Part shown: in pieces, positions 45,863-56,200 of the stretch
Layout: every line of letters starts with the position of its first letter
How positions within the stretch are numbered: the first letter of the stretch is position 1
Assembly: GCF_000238775.2 (NCBI RefSeq)
Contig: NZ_AFEJ02000001.1
Coordinates: 1,612,001 to 1,676,000, forward strand
Source: Acaryochloris sp. CCMEE 5410
GTDB lineage: Bacteria > Cyanobacteriota > Cyanobacteriia > Thermosynechococcales > Thermosynechococcaceae
Direction: 5' to 3'
DNA: 64,000 bases
Program-made: the position numbers and the translations under genes
Notes under the pieces: generated by a model
The model's database searches: none
What the model was told of the DNA's origin: nothing
Seen by the model: the letters and a program-made list of their open reading frames with translations, nothing else

Positions 45863-46930
45863 GGCACTGGTCTACTAACAGGGCACATACCTAAACCCTT
45901 TATTGGTGAGGAGTTCTAGTGTGCTCAACGGACGAGAACAAAATCCCATCTCCATTGCTGGTGTGGTCTGCTTACTGAGCCCCCAATGGGGTCTAACCCA
46001 GTTATGAATCAGGCGTTGTACATCTAGCACTCGCTGTAACCCCGACCGCTTCTTAGCGTAGAGATTCTGCCGTCTTCGATAAGCACTACATCGTCTCCTC
46101 AAGGCAGCATTGTGAGCCTCATTATGATTGGCATGGACCTCAGACCCTAGACTGATAGCGGTAAAGGGATGCTCTGCTTTCACCCACTCTACTCGCCGAT
46201 TCCCCTGAGACCCTTTAACTTTCATCGCGACTTCTAACCCCTCTCGCCAAACCTTGCGATGCCCATAGTCAGGATGACACTCCTCACCATTGAGATAGAC
46301 ATTGGCGAGCTTCCAAAGTTCTTGTCCATAACGCCTCTCACCATCGGTAAACCATCGAATCCCATCACAGGCTTTGACCCACTCCCAAGCTGAGTAAACG
46401 CCATTTGCAAAAAGTTGTGCATCCTTGAGGCCAGCTTGTGCTGTCAACCAATAGCGGCTTTCGCGTTCAAGGAAATGGATGGTCCAGCCCTGGGATTGGC
46501 TGGGGGGAAGATTTTTGCCTACACGCGTGTAAACTTCATCCCCTTCTACCGTCACATCAGAGGCTGCTGGTGCGGGAGGTGACCAGTTCTGTGCTTGGTC
46601 TGCTAGGCGTTTTTCCCAACGCATAATGGTGGTATGAGATTTACCGAAAGTTCGACCTGCAGCACGAATACCCATCCCTTCGGTGCGAGCTTTGATGGCA
46701 TAGCTCACTACTGAACTAGCGGTGCGTAAGCGAGCCATTGGGGTACCCGTGCGTTCGTTGAAACGCCGATTGCAATCCTTACACTGATATCGCTGGACTA
46801 ATGTCCCATCTTGCAGGCTATCAAAGCCGCGCTTTAGGATCTTCTCGCTTAGACAATATGGGCATTCCATTGATCTACATTAGGTTGCGTCGGAAGCATT
46901 ATAGCTAGATCCTGCTAACAGACCAGTGCC
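45863..46930 (-). mobile_element. IS1-like insertion sequence
   Basis: 1068 bp with terminal inverted repeats GGCACTGGTCTACTAACAGG (left) and its near-complement at the right end, flanked by the 8-bp duplication GGAAAGGG (45855-45862 and 46931-46938). It splits the zinc-ribbon/helicase gene at codons 102-105. It is the only element in the region whose transposase frame is undamaged, so it may still be active. Confidence 0.9.
45875..46870 (-). CDS. IS1-like transposase, intact
   Basis: 331 residues. N-terminal Cys4 zinc ribbon (CPYCLSEKILKRG...CKDCNRRF), then a helix-turn-helix (GMGIRAAGRTFGKSHTTIMRWEK), then a DDE-type catalytic domain with VEGDEVYTRVG and FTDGERRYG, ending in RPHWGLSKQTTPAMEMG. 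This resembles single-frame IS1-family enzymes; IS1595 is the alternative, as it also makes 8-bp duplications. Start and stop lie just inside the terminal repeats. Confidence 0.75.
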   Translation of the reverse strand: MECPYCLSEKILKRGFDSLQDGTLVQRYQCKDCNRRFNERTGTPMARLRTASSVVSYAIKARTEGMGIRAAGRTFGKSHTTIMRWEKRLADQAQNWSPPAPAASDVTVEGDEVYTRVGKNLPPSQSQGWTIHFLERESRYWLTAQAGLKDAQLFANGVYSAWEWVKACDGIRWFTDGERRYGQELWKLANVYLNGEECHPDYGHRKVWREGLEVAMKVKGSQGNRRVEWVKAEHPFTAISLGSEVHANHNEAHNAALRRRCSAYRRRQNLYAKKRSGLQRVLDVQRLIHNWVRPHWGLSKQTTPAMEMGFCSRPLSTLELLTNKGFRYVPC

Positions 46931-47934
46931 GGAAAGGGGTAACCAATTTCTAAAGCTTTACAAACAAGGTCTAAGTTACCAAAAAATTGGAGATGAATTT
47001 GGAGTCAGTAAAGAGAGGGTAAGGCAGATCCTGAAAACCAATCCTGAATTTAAAGAATATCTAGAGCAAAAGAGAGAAGAGAAAGCAGCATTAGAGCAGG
47101 CTAAAAAAGAGAAAGCTAAAGAGAAGTTTTACTCTCGGACTCTGGCAGCATTATACCCAGAGAGAGTTGCTGCGCTATGGGATTATGAAAAAAATGGGGA
47201 TCTAAAACCAGGAGAGGTTCTGGCTGGTAGTACGAAGCATTATATCTGGTTCAAGTGTCCTATCGATGGACATTCCTGGAAGAAAAAGCCTTCTGAAATA
47301 ACAAGATATAGCTGGCTAAGAAACGGTGCCAGTGGATGTCCTCAATGTGCAGGAAAAAGTAAGAAACTGAAAAAACAGCCCGCTTTAGCTGAAGCTTATC
47401 CAAAACTTGTTGGCAAATATTGGGACTATACTAAAAATTCTGAATTAGGTCTAGATCCTGAAAAGATATCTCTTGGAAGCAATAGGAAGGCATGGTTTAA
47501 GTGTCCAATTGACGGTAATGAATGGGAAGCAATCGTCGCATCTACGGTTACGCAGCAATGGTCAAAGGATAATGCTGGTTGTCGTATTTGCAATGGAACT
47601 TCTGATCGCAAGCGAGGTAAGTGGAAGCGTAGAGAACCTATATCTATTGAGTTTGCCGAAGAAGTTGAAAAATACTGGCTTTTTGAAACAAATAATGAGC
47701 TTGGGATAGATCCAATGAAGCTGACTAGTGGATCCCAAAAAGAAGCCTTCTTTAAATGTCCAGATGATGGATATGAATGGGTTACTAAGCTTGCTTCAAT
47801 TAGATTGTCTTGGAGAAAGGGTAATAGTGGATGTCCTAAATGTGCTGGAAGATTAGGCACCTATAAAAAACAGTTAAGCCTTTTGGAGACATATCCTGAT
47901 TTCGTTAGCAAATATTGGGACTATGAGAAGAATT

Positions 47935-49069
47935 CAGGACTAACGCATTGACAGAAATTACCCCCAATGTTCAAGAGAGCCATCCCAGCAGTGGTTGTTC
48001 AAGAATGAATTGTCGAGCAACCTCTTGATATAACTTGCGTTGTAGGGCATACCAGTTGTCTATCTGTTGGTGCCAAACTTGTAATTCCAGCTCCACAAAA
48101 GCCCTAAGAGCACAAAACACATGGGTATGAACAGCCTCAGTTAAACGCACACGAAACCGCTGAAGTCCACACAATTGTTTGCCTGCACGATGAAAGCATT
48201 CAATGCCCCAGTGGAGTGTGTGTAAATGCTCAAACTCAGCTTTACCTGCAATAGCAAGCTCCTTCGGGTCTGGCGCATACAGAAGGTAATAGCGACACGA
48301 TTCGTTTTTGAATCGCTGGCAAAAACCTTCACGATGCCCACCCCTTTGAGGTAAACATGTAATCCTTGTTCAGGGATGACAAGGGTATCCACGCGTTGAT
48401 ACTGGCTCTGGCCCAATCGCACCTGTCGATTTTTGGCAACACCAACCAGGAATCCCAATTGCACGTCTTTGAGTAAATTGAGATTGGCCTTGGATGCATA
48501 CCAAGCATCGCTGGTGAAGGTCGTCGGTCGAAGCCCCAAGCTAAAACCTCTTGGAGCATTTCCTGGAGATATTGATTCTTGGTTTTGCCCTCCTGTTTGT
48601 CATAAATACGATAGTTAATGGGGACTCTCAAGCCATTGGGACTGGTGTAGTACAGGGTGATTAAGGGGATTCCCAAATCGGTTTGCTATGTTTGCTACTC
48701 CAGTAATATCCCAACAGGTCCATTTTCTTGGGGTTGCTGTAGAGTTTCTCAAGAACAGTATCATCAGCACTCAAACGCCTCCGGTCAGCTCAATCCATTC
48801 ATTGTCTGCAAGTAAATCAAATAGATCTTTGGGCTCATAGCGTTCTCGAAGCAAAAAGCGGTTGATGCTGTCGTGAGAAACATCTTTGAGGATTTCTGCC
48901 ATATGGCTGCATCCATCTCCTTGGGGTTGAGCTAGGAGATAGCGGACATAAAGGTCTTGGGTGCACTGAGCAGTTGAAGGCTTGCTGGGTATTCGCAACA
49001 GAGGGAGAACATTAACGGCCTTTATCTTTCAACCCACAAAATAAAACCCGTGTCAATGCGTAAGTCCTG
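47935..49069 (-). mobile_element. IS4/IS701-like insertion sequence, degenerate
   Basis: 1135 bp with ends CAGGACTAACGCATTGACA and, inverted, CAGGACTTACGCATTGACA (one mismatch), and the 5-bp duplication GAATT (47930-47934 and 49070-49074). It splits the helicase gene within the fourth zinc-ribbon repeat. Excision restores DYEKN-SILDLDP, matching the other repeats. Family is uncertain. Confidence 0.8.
47971..48998 (-). pseudogene. Transposase remnant (IS4/IS701-like)
   Basis: Fragments in different frames: MRIPSKPSTAQCTQDLYVRYLLAQPQ (48998 down), YTSPNGLRVPINYRIYDKQEGKTKNQYLQEMLQE (about 48650), then RPTTFTSDAWYASKANLNLLKD, which holds a likely catalytic Asp (about 48525), and a further shifted C-terminal piece to 47971. 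At least three frame changes or stops. The order of the fragments is that of a DDE transposase, but it cannot make a working enzyme as read. Confidence 0.7.
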
Positions 49070-50676
49070 GAATTCTATTTTGGACCTTGATCCCAATGAG
49101 ATTTCTTGTGGAAGTAATAAATTAGCTTGGTTTAAATGTCCTGAGGATGGCTATGAATGGGAGACAAGAATTGGAGGGATTTCAAAAAGCTCTTGGTCGC
49201 TAGGCAATAATGGTTGTGCTCGCTGTGGTTCAGGATGGACATTAGAAGTAATTCGCCAGTTTGTTTCTAGTTTAGAAGAACATATCCCTAATCTCACTCA
49301 AGCTGAGCTTTATAAAATCTTTGAGCAGTCAGGCGTTTTAGAAAGCAAAAATTCTCAAGGGCTCAAAATCGTTAAGAGTATCATCAAGGGTAAACTTTCT
49401 GGTCAGAAACTTCGTTCCTTTACTCAAGGAGTACCAGCTTCTCAGGAGAATGAAGTCAGTTCTGATGATGAGCTAATGACTGATGCTGAGCTACAGGTGG
49501 TTGATGCAGAGTCAACACCCACTAGCGAAACATCTAAATTTTCAAATGATGAGAACTCCGCTGGAACAGACAATGATGCTTCTCTTCATGAATTACCAAA
49601 GGTTAAGGTTCAGAGAAGTTTAGAGTTTTTGAGTAGTAAAATTGTTGCTTCAGCAGACCAAGAAGCAGTTGACTTTTTTATTGCCTCAAGACGTAATCGT
49701 ATCTGGGCTGAGGTTTTTGAGGATGAATCAGCGGTTGACGGTATAGAAGAGTTCACCGATGAAGGCTATGGACGTCAAGTCAGAGATGAATTTCTTGACG
49801 AATATAATCAAGCACGAGATCTGAATATTCCCTCTGGCTGGTCTTTTCGCATCAATGGAAAAATTACTCCACCCAATTTGATGCAGAAGCTGGCTGCAGT
49901 AAGATTGCGTAGCCAGCAGCGGATGTTGAATCTCTCATTGACCGGGACGGGAAAAACAATCGGTGGAATTTTAAGTAGTCGAATTATTGATGCTCATCTT
50001 ACAGTCATCATTTGTCCGTTGGATACTATCCCCAACTGGCATGGAGAAATTAAGCATGTCTTTTCTGATAGTCGAGTGACCATAAAGAATTTCAATCCTC
50101 ATTGGTCAGATATTGAAAACGGACATCATTATATTATTTTGAATCATGAGAGGTTCCAGCAACCTTCAACAGCGATTAATATTCGTCAATTACTGGACAG
50201 ATTCAAGATTGATTTAATCATCGTCGATGAAATTCATCGCTGTAAACAAAGAGGTGATAATCCATCAAAACGTCGCCAAATGGTACTAGCACTAATTTCA
50301 AATGCTGCCAAACAGAATTCTGATATTCATGTTTTGGGTATGAGTGCAACACCAGTTATCAATAACTTAAAGGAAGGTAAGAGTTTAGTTGAGCTAGTCA
50401 CAGGACTTGAAAGGGTTGATTTAGGTGAAAGAGCCACAATTAACAATTGTATGCGCCTGCACCAAGCATTCGTAACTTTGGGGATTCGTTCTAGGGTAAA
50501 ACCAAGAATCAAAATTAGTCGAAGAACTATTCCAGTTGAATGTAGTCATCTAATTGATGAAATTAGAGAAGAAGGAACTTCTATTCTGAAGATGGAGCAA
50601 ATTCTGACTCGCGCCAGAATACCTACAATCCTTGATGAGCTTCGACCAAAAACAATTGTTTATACACATTATGTTG

Positions 50677-51838
50677 CAGGGCTGTTTTAAGTTAGCAGCG
50701 AAAAAATAATATCGACCCGATTAGCCAGCTTAGTCATCGCGGTTTTGAGGGATTGATAGTCGTTTAGCCGCAGGATATTAATCCCAATAGTTCTAAGCAC
50801 TGACCAATTGAGCAGTGCTTGTTCATCTTCGAGTCGATAATCATCTTCGCCAAAACAACATCCTTCGGCCAATGCAACCGATTTTCAATGCCCCAATGTT
50901 CTCGGACCAGAGATTGCCAATGCTGGGGTGAGGTGGCAGCTGAACTGATGTAATAGGCCGTATTGTGATACTCCTTTCCTTTGCGAGTGCCCCATCGTTG
51001 GACACAAAGCACAGAGCGAATTGCCTCCCATTCTTGTAGGGCTATGCCGACAGGCTCATAAACCTGTATACACCGATGTTCATCTCGTCCTCTACTTTGG
51101 GCGGAGTGGATGTGCTCAGCCATGGGTTTAAGACACTCAAAGTAAGTCTGGAGGTGGTCGTAAAGTCTTCCCTGATTGGATTTGACCGCCACAAGATAGT
51201 CGTTACCCGAGGCCACAATCTTCTCAAGTGTTTTTTGGGCGTGTAAGGCATCCATGGTAATCAGCAAGCCATCGAGTTGAAGGGTTTCCAACAGTGCCTG
51301 GACGACTTTGATTTCGCTATTATCCTCCTGAGTGAGGGCTTCGAGCTTGAGGGTGATGCCTGCTTCCACCGCAAATAAACTCACCAAGCCCACAAACGCT
51401 GCTTCCCTTGGCATCTGTCAGCCCCTGACGAATCCGTTTGCCATCAATGGAGGCTGCATAATTATCGGGAGAGTGAGTCTGGGCTTTCGAGAGCATCCAT
51501 GCTTCAAATTGGTGGCTCAACGCTTGGAAGTCAAGACCCTTCATCACTCGACGAAAGGTACAGTGAGACGGAACTTCGAGGCTCTCAAGCCCCAATAGCT
51601 CACTTAAAGGCTGGCGATAATCGCTCACAAAGGTTTCTAACGGACGGTACCCTTGATATCCAGCAAGCATGCCCATCACCATCAATAGCAACAGCAGCCA
51701 TAACGGATGAATACGGCCATGGGCACTGCGGAAATCCGGGACTTGCTTCAAAGTATCGATTAGATGGCTCATCGGTCTCTCTACTGTTGGTCAGTAGAAC
51801 CATCCTATTTTTTCTAGGAGGAACGTAAAACAACCCTG
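50677..51838 (-). mobile_element. ISAs1-family insertion sequence (copy 1)
   Basis: 1162 bp with ends CAGGGCTGTTTTAAGTT and, inverted, CAGGGTTGTTTTACGTT, and a 10-bp duplication CATTATGTTG (50667-50676 and 51839-51848); 8-10 bp duplications are normal for ISAs1. It splits the helicase gene between motif III and motif V; removal restores KTIVYTHYVEGIVNQL. Confidence 0.92.
50764..51772 (-). pseudogene. ISAs1 transposase, frameshifted (copy 1)
   Basis: Two overlapping frames: 51772-51320 gives the N-terminal part (HLIDTLKQVPDFRSAHGRIH...SIDGKRIRQG), and 51414-50764 the C-terminal part (FAVEAGITLKLEAL...LLITMDALHAQKTL...REHWGIENRLHWPKDV). One frameshift near 51400 separates them. Motifs SIDGK and HWGIENRLHW are typical of ISAs1 (H-repeat-associated) proteins. 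Confidence 0.88.
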
Positions 51839-54373
51839 CATTATGTTGAAGGCATTGTCAATCAACTTTCAGAAGCAATTGAGGCTGCCGGATGGACAGT
51901 TGGCTTTCATATGGGTGGCAATAAAAGCGGGCGTAATGAGTTTATAGATGGCTCTATTGATATTTTGATCGCTAGTAGCGCTATGGCTACTGGTGTAGAC
52001 GGCTTTCAAAGAGTCTGTGATCGATTGATTCTGAATATTCCACCTTGGACAAGTGCCGAACTGGAACAGCTTGAAGGCCGATTAAATAGACAAGGTCAAT
52101 CCCACGATACTCTCTCTATTATTATGCCTGTCACTTATGGGATAGATGATGGCGAACATTGGAGTTGGGATGAGGGGCGTCTAGCGCGTTTGCAAAATAA
52201 ACAGACTGTTGCTGATGCAGCTGTCGATGGTGTGATGCCCGAAGGACAATTACGCACTGAGTCGCAGGCCTTCCGCGACCTACGCAAATGGCTTGAGCGT
52301 CTTAAGATAGGTGAGCAAAAATCGATTACTAGACCAAAGATCTTTGTCCCACTTCCAGATGAAAATCTAGGCGAAGTCCATCGCCGTCTAGCCCGATATG
52401 GAGACTTTAGCCGTATGAGTGCGCGGTGGAGTAATAGCTATAGTCATACGAATTTTGGGCGACTGCAGCGTAATCCTGAAGAGTGGATGCAATATCACAC
52501 CCTCTATCAGCAAGCTCGACAAGATTGGAACGTGATTCCTTATAAAGAAACGATCAAATGGCTTCAAAACCGTTCTAATTTGATAGTTGCTGACTTTGGT
52601 TGTGGAGAAGCACTGATTGCAAAAGAGATATCAGATTTACATACAATTCATAATTTTGATTTTGTCGCAATCAATGATTCAGTTATTGAATGCGATATGG
52701 CAAATGTGCCATTAGAGGACGCTTATTTAGATGTTGCCCTCTTTAATCTTTCACTAATGGGCCGCAATATTTCTGATTACATTCGAGAAGCAACCCGGAC
52801 ACTGAAGCTTGATGGACAATTATTAATATATGAAGTGAGTTCTCACTTTAAAGATCTTCAAGGATTTATTCAAGGTCTTGAGCATGCAGGATTTAAGATC
52901 ATCGAAAGTTCGGAAAGATGGAAGTTTAGATATGTTCGAGCTATAAAGACTGAGGAAATTGATTATGCACAGATTGCAGTAAATCTTTAATGTATCGATA
53001 AGGTCACCAAGTCGATAGAGTGATTAAGGTCATGTATTTCGCATGATTTATGAGGCTACTTATTTTTGGTTGGATCTGAATCCATGCCTTTATCCTCCAA
53101 AGAAATGCAAGAAGTTGCAACCCAAATTGATTTTGAGCCTGGGATTTTCTCCATAATCGGATCAGAGTCTCCAACACTCTTGAAGAAGCTGGAACTAATT
53201 CAATACTGGTATGAAGAAGTCTTCGCTCAGCTCGAACAAAACTTACCCCCTACTGTCCAGATCCAAAAAAATGTTGAATTAGAGGGAACGGGTAGCGATC
53301 GCTTTATCAAATTGCAGCTTGATGGCGTTTTTTTTGAAGTGAATACCCCTGACGCTATCTCAGTAATCCTCAGACTACGATCCAAGCTTCCCAAAGGCTA
53401 TATGCCAATCACGCTAGATTTCCAACGGCGAGAAGAACTCCTCAAAGAAGACTTTGAAGGGGCGTAGCTAATGGATCGGGGATGCCTTAGACTTCGGAAT
53501 GGTTACCCCTGGGAATAGGGAGTCAAACCGTTGATTGACCCAGGCAAGCCGCAGCATGAGTAGATGATTGAAACCATCCTCACTCCAGCGCATACCAACC
53601 CCTTAAAGCGCTGTTGAATCAGCCACTTACAAGCACTTTCGACCATTCCTGACCCCAGCGGTATCTGTAGTTGTTCAAAGTGGCGATATTGGATGTGTCG
53701 CAGATGGCGCTGGAAATAAGCCTGTACCTGGAGCAACGTCGTAAAAGATTTGCCCGTAAACAATTGTGAGTGAATCAACATCGTCAAGGACCGCAATACT
53801 AATAGGTGTTGCCCATGTCGCAATTGGTGTCGCCAGCGCCGAAACCAGGCTTGGGCTTGAGCAGAGCGAGCATCCCCAAACATCGCTTTGTTGCTCGTGC
53901 AAGATGGCCTGCTGCATGAAAGAAATCGAGAACTGCCACAGCACAGTGAGAGAACAAGGTGCGGTAGACTCGCCAGAAGCCTCGCCCCCATCACTCAACC
54001 AGATGACGCTTGGGGCCGATTCAAAGTCTTGTTTGCGGGCTTCGAGGTGCAGTAAGGGGATGAACTGGTCGATATCGCCCAATACTGCCACCAGTCTTCG
54101 ACGTAGTAGTTGGGGGACACGCTTTTGTGCTCGGGTGCCCCGTGTTCCTAGGCGGGCTAAGATAGCAACTTTGACTTCTCGCCACTGGATTTTCCCTTGG
54201 GGTTTTCGGGGTGGGGCGAAAGGGCACCATCACACCGTCAGCAGCAATGGCCAAAGGTAGAGCAGACAACACCTCTGAAATCGCTTCACAAGGAGTCTGG
54301 TCACCTGAGGCTTGAGCTTTGAGTTGAGTCTCTAGCTCCTGATAACGGCCCGTTCGCTTATTCTGGGGAACCC

Positions 54374-56200
54374 AAATAAATTAACGATTTGGGAGGCTAG
54401 GCATAGAGCAATCGAAACAGGCAAACAGGAGAGATGGGCTAGTGCAGTAGGCTACAGAGCAATGAATGGAGCCTTCAGTATATGAGTGACGCTGTGCAAA
54501 TCAGTTCAGAGCGGGTTGATGATATTCCCCTGATCGTCGAATGGCTCAAGCAGATGCAGATTGTCGAATGGATGGATCAAGAACTCAAACAACCTCACGG
54601 AAACCGTAAAGGATTGAGCTATGGTCAATTGAGCGTATTGCTGTTGACCTACATCATGACTCAAGCAGATCATCGCTTGTGTGGCGCAGAATCGTGGGTG
54701 ACATCACACCGTCAGATATTGGAGTTGGCCACTGGTTGGGGCATAGGGGAAAAGGATGCAACCGATGATCGTCTGGCCCGGATGGTGGAAGAAGTTGGCC
54801 AAGCGGAAGAAGCTTGTCGCCAGATTGAGGTGAACCTTGGTCAGCATGTGATTCGAGCCTATGAATTACCGACAGAGGTTGCTAGGGCAGATACAACCAG
54901 CTTTAGTGTGCATCATCGCTCAGATGAATCTGCTGAAGAGAGTCTGCTCCGTTTTGGGTACTCCAAAGATAAACGCCCTGACTTGCTTCAGTACCGTCAA
55001 CTGCTAGGCACCCTTGACCCTGCAGGGATTCCGTTAGTCAGTGCAACGCTTCCTGGTAATGGAGCAGATGACCCATTGTATTGGCCCACCTGGCAGCAAA
55101 TGGCTCAAGTTATTGGCCACAAGCACTTTGTCTTTTGGCAGATTGCAAAGCTGCCGCGATTGCGACCCGTGCTCAAATTGCTTCAGAGGGAGGAATCTAT
55201 TGTTTCCTGTACCCATGACGGGACAACATCCGTCCTGGCTAAAACAATGGGTGTTCAACCCACCCAGTCCGAGTACAGAGATTCGTCTGCCGACCCAAGA
55301 TGCGAATGAAGCTGCAGTTGGGAAAGGATTTGAGGTTGAACTCGGTCAGTTTTGGTATCATCCAGACACTCAAGAATGGGTGCAGTGGCATGAACGTTAT
55401 CTGGTCGTTTACTCCCAGAGTTTTGCGGCAGCGCAGATTCAGGGTCTGCAGCAGCGGCTTGAACGAGCCCAGAACGCACTTGATAAGCTAGCGGCAAAAC
55501 CAGGCAAAGAGCCAGAGGAACTCAATCTAAAGGTAGAAGCTATTCTCAAACGTCACCGTGTGAAGGAATTCTTCTGCGTATCCCTGAATGTAGAGACGGA
55601 TACTCAAACCGTTATATGGGACCGGGTAGACCCATCCGTAACTCAGTGAAAAGGAGGTTACACAGATCCGACTTCACCTCCACATTGAGCGGGACACTGA
55701 TGCGATTGAACAAGCCAAGCAATTGGCGGGATGGCGCTTGTATGTCACTAATGCCCCCATCTCTCAACTTCCTCTACCTCAAGCTGTCCTCTACTATCGA
55801 GAGGAGTGGCTAGTTGAACGGGGTTTCATCGCTTCAAGCGGGGGCGGCTACCCGCGTTGCCGATCTATTTCAAAACCAAAATCGAATTGTCGGTTGATGT
55901 TCTTGCTGACGCTAGCATTAAAAGCATTTACCCTGGTTGAATTTGTTGTGCGGCGCGCATTACAAGCTGCTGAGGAATCCCTAGCAGGGCTCTACGATGG
56001 AAATCCTAAGCGAGCGACCCAACGACCTTCTACTGAAAACTCTTTAAGGCGTTTGACCAAATCACACTCTATTTATTGCCAGACCTGACACGCTTCATAA
56101 CGCCTCTATCTGATCTTCAAAAGCAGATTCTTCGGCTGATGAAAATGCCAGAATCTCTATACCTGCCACATCCCATACAGCATAAGACTTAATTTATTTC
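54374..56200 (+). mobile_element. IS1634-family element nested in ISKra4
   Basis: About 1.83 kb. Its ends share AAATAAATTAA in inverted orientation (54374 and 56190-56200). The exact ends and target duplication could not be resolved by eye, so borders are good to about 10-20 bp. Oriented opposite to the host element. Confidence 0.72.
54482..56190 (+). pseudogene. IS1634-type transposase, frameshifted
   Basis: Starts MSDAVQISSERVDDIPLIVEWLKQ (DUF4277-like N-terminal domain), runs through ARADTTSFSVHH (catalytic Asp region) to about 55200, shifts frame to DANEAAVGKGFEVELGQFWYHPD (to 55649), then again to AGWRLYVTNAPISQLPLPQAVLYYREEWLVERGF (about 55723-55830). At least three frame changes. The order matches a full-length IS1634 transposase. 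Confidence 0.82.

Larger units (their letters stand above)
45550..52990 (+). pseudogene. Zinc-ribbon / SNF2 helicase / Rrp8-like methyltransferase gene, split by three IS elements
   Basis: Four coding pieces: 45550-45862, 46939-47934, 49075-50676 and 51849-52990. Joining them, with one copy of each target duplication kept, gives 4053 nt, an uninterrupted frame of 1350 residues. Order in the rebuilt protein: helical/winged-helix-like segment (1-75); sigma-region-4-like HTH SYQKIGDEFGVSKERVRQIL (117-136); four treble-clef zinc-ribbon (DUF4379-type) repeats at about 174-242, 253-323, 341-408 and 420-488, each with FKCPxDGxxW and a late CxxC; acidic linker; SNF2/DEAD-like ATPase with LTGTGKT (725-731), DEIH (821-824), SAT (860-862) and QLEGRLNRQGQ (1044-1054); and an Rrp8-like methyltransferase with VADFGCGEA (1217-1225), CDMANVPLED and FNLSLMGRN. 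All three junctions read through in frame. In its present state the gene is broken. Confidence 0.88.

Noticed and set aside
45550-45894. Separate 114-residue gene
   Set aside because: Its last residues come from the IS end; the junction reconstruction shows it is the start of the helicase gene.
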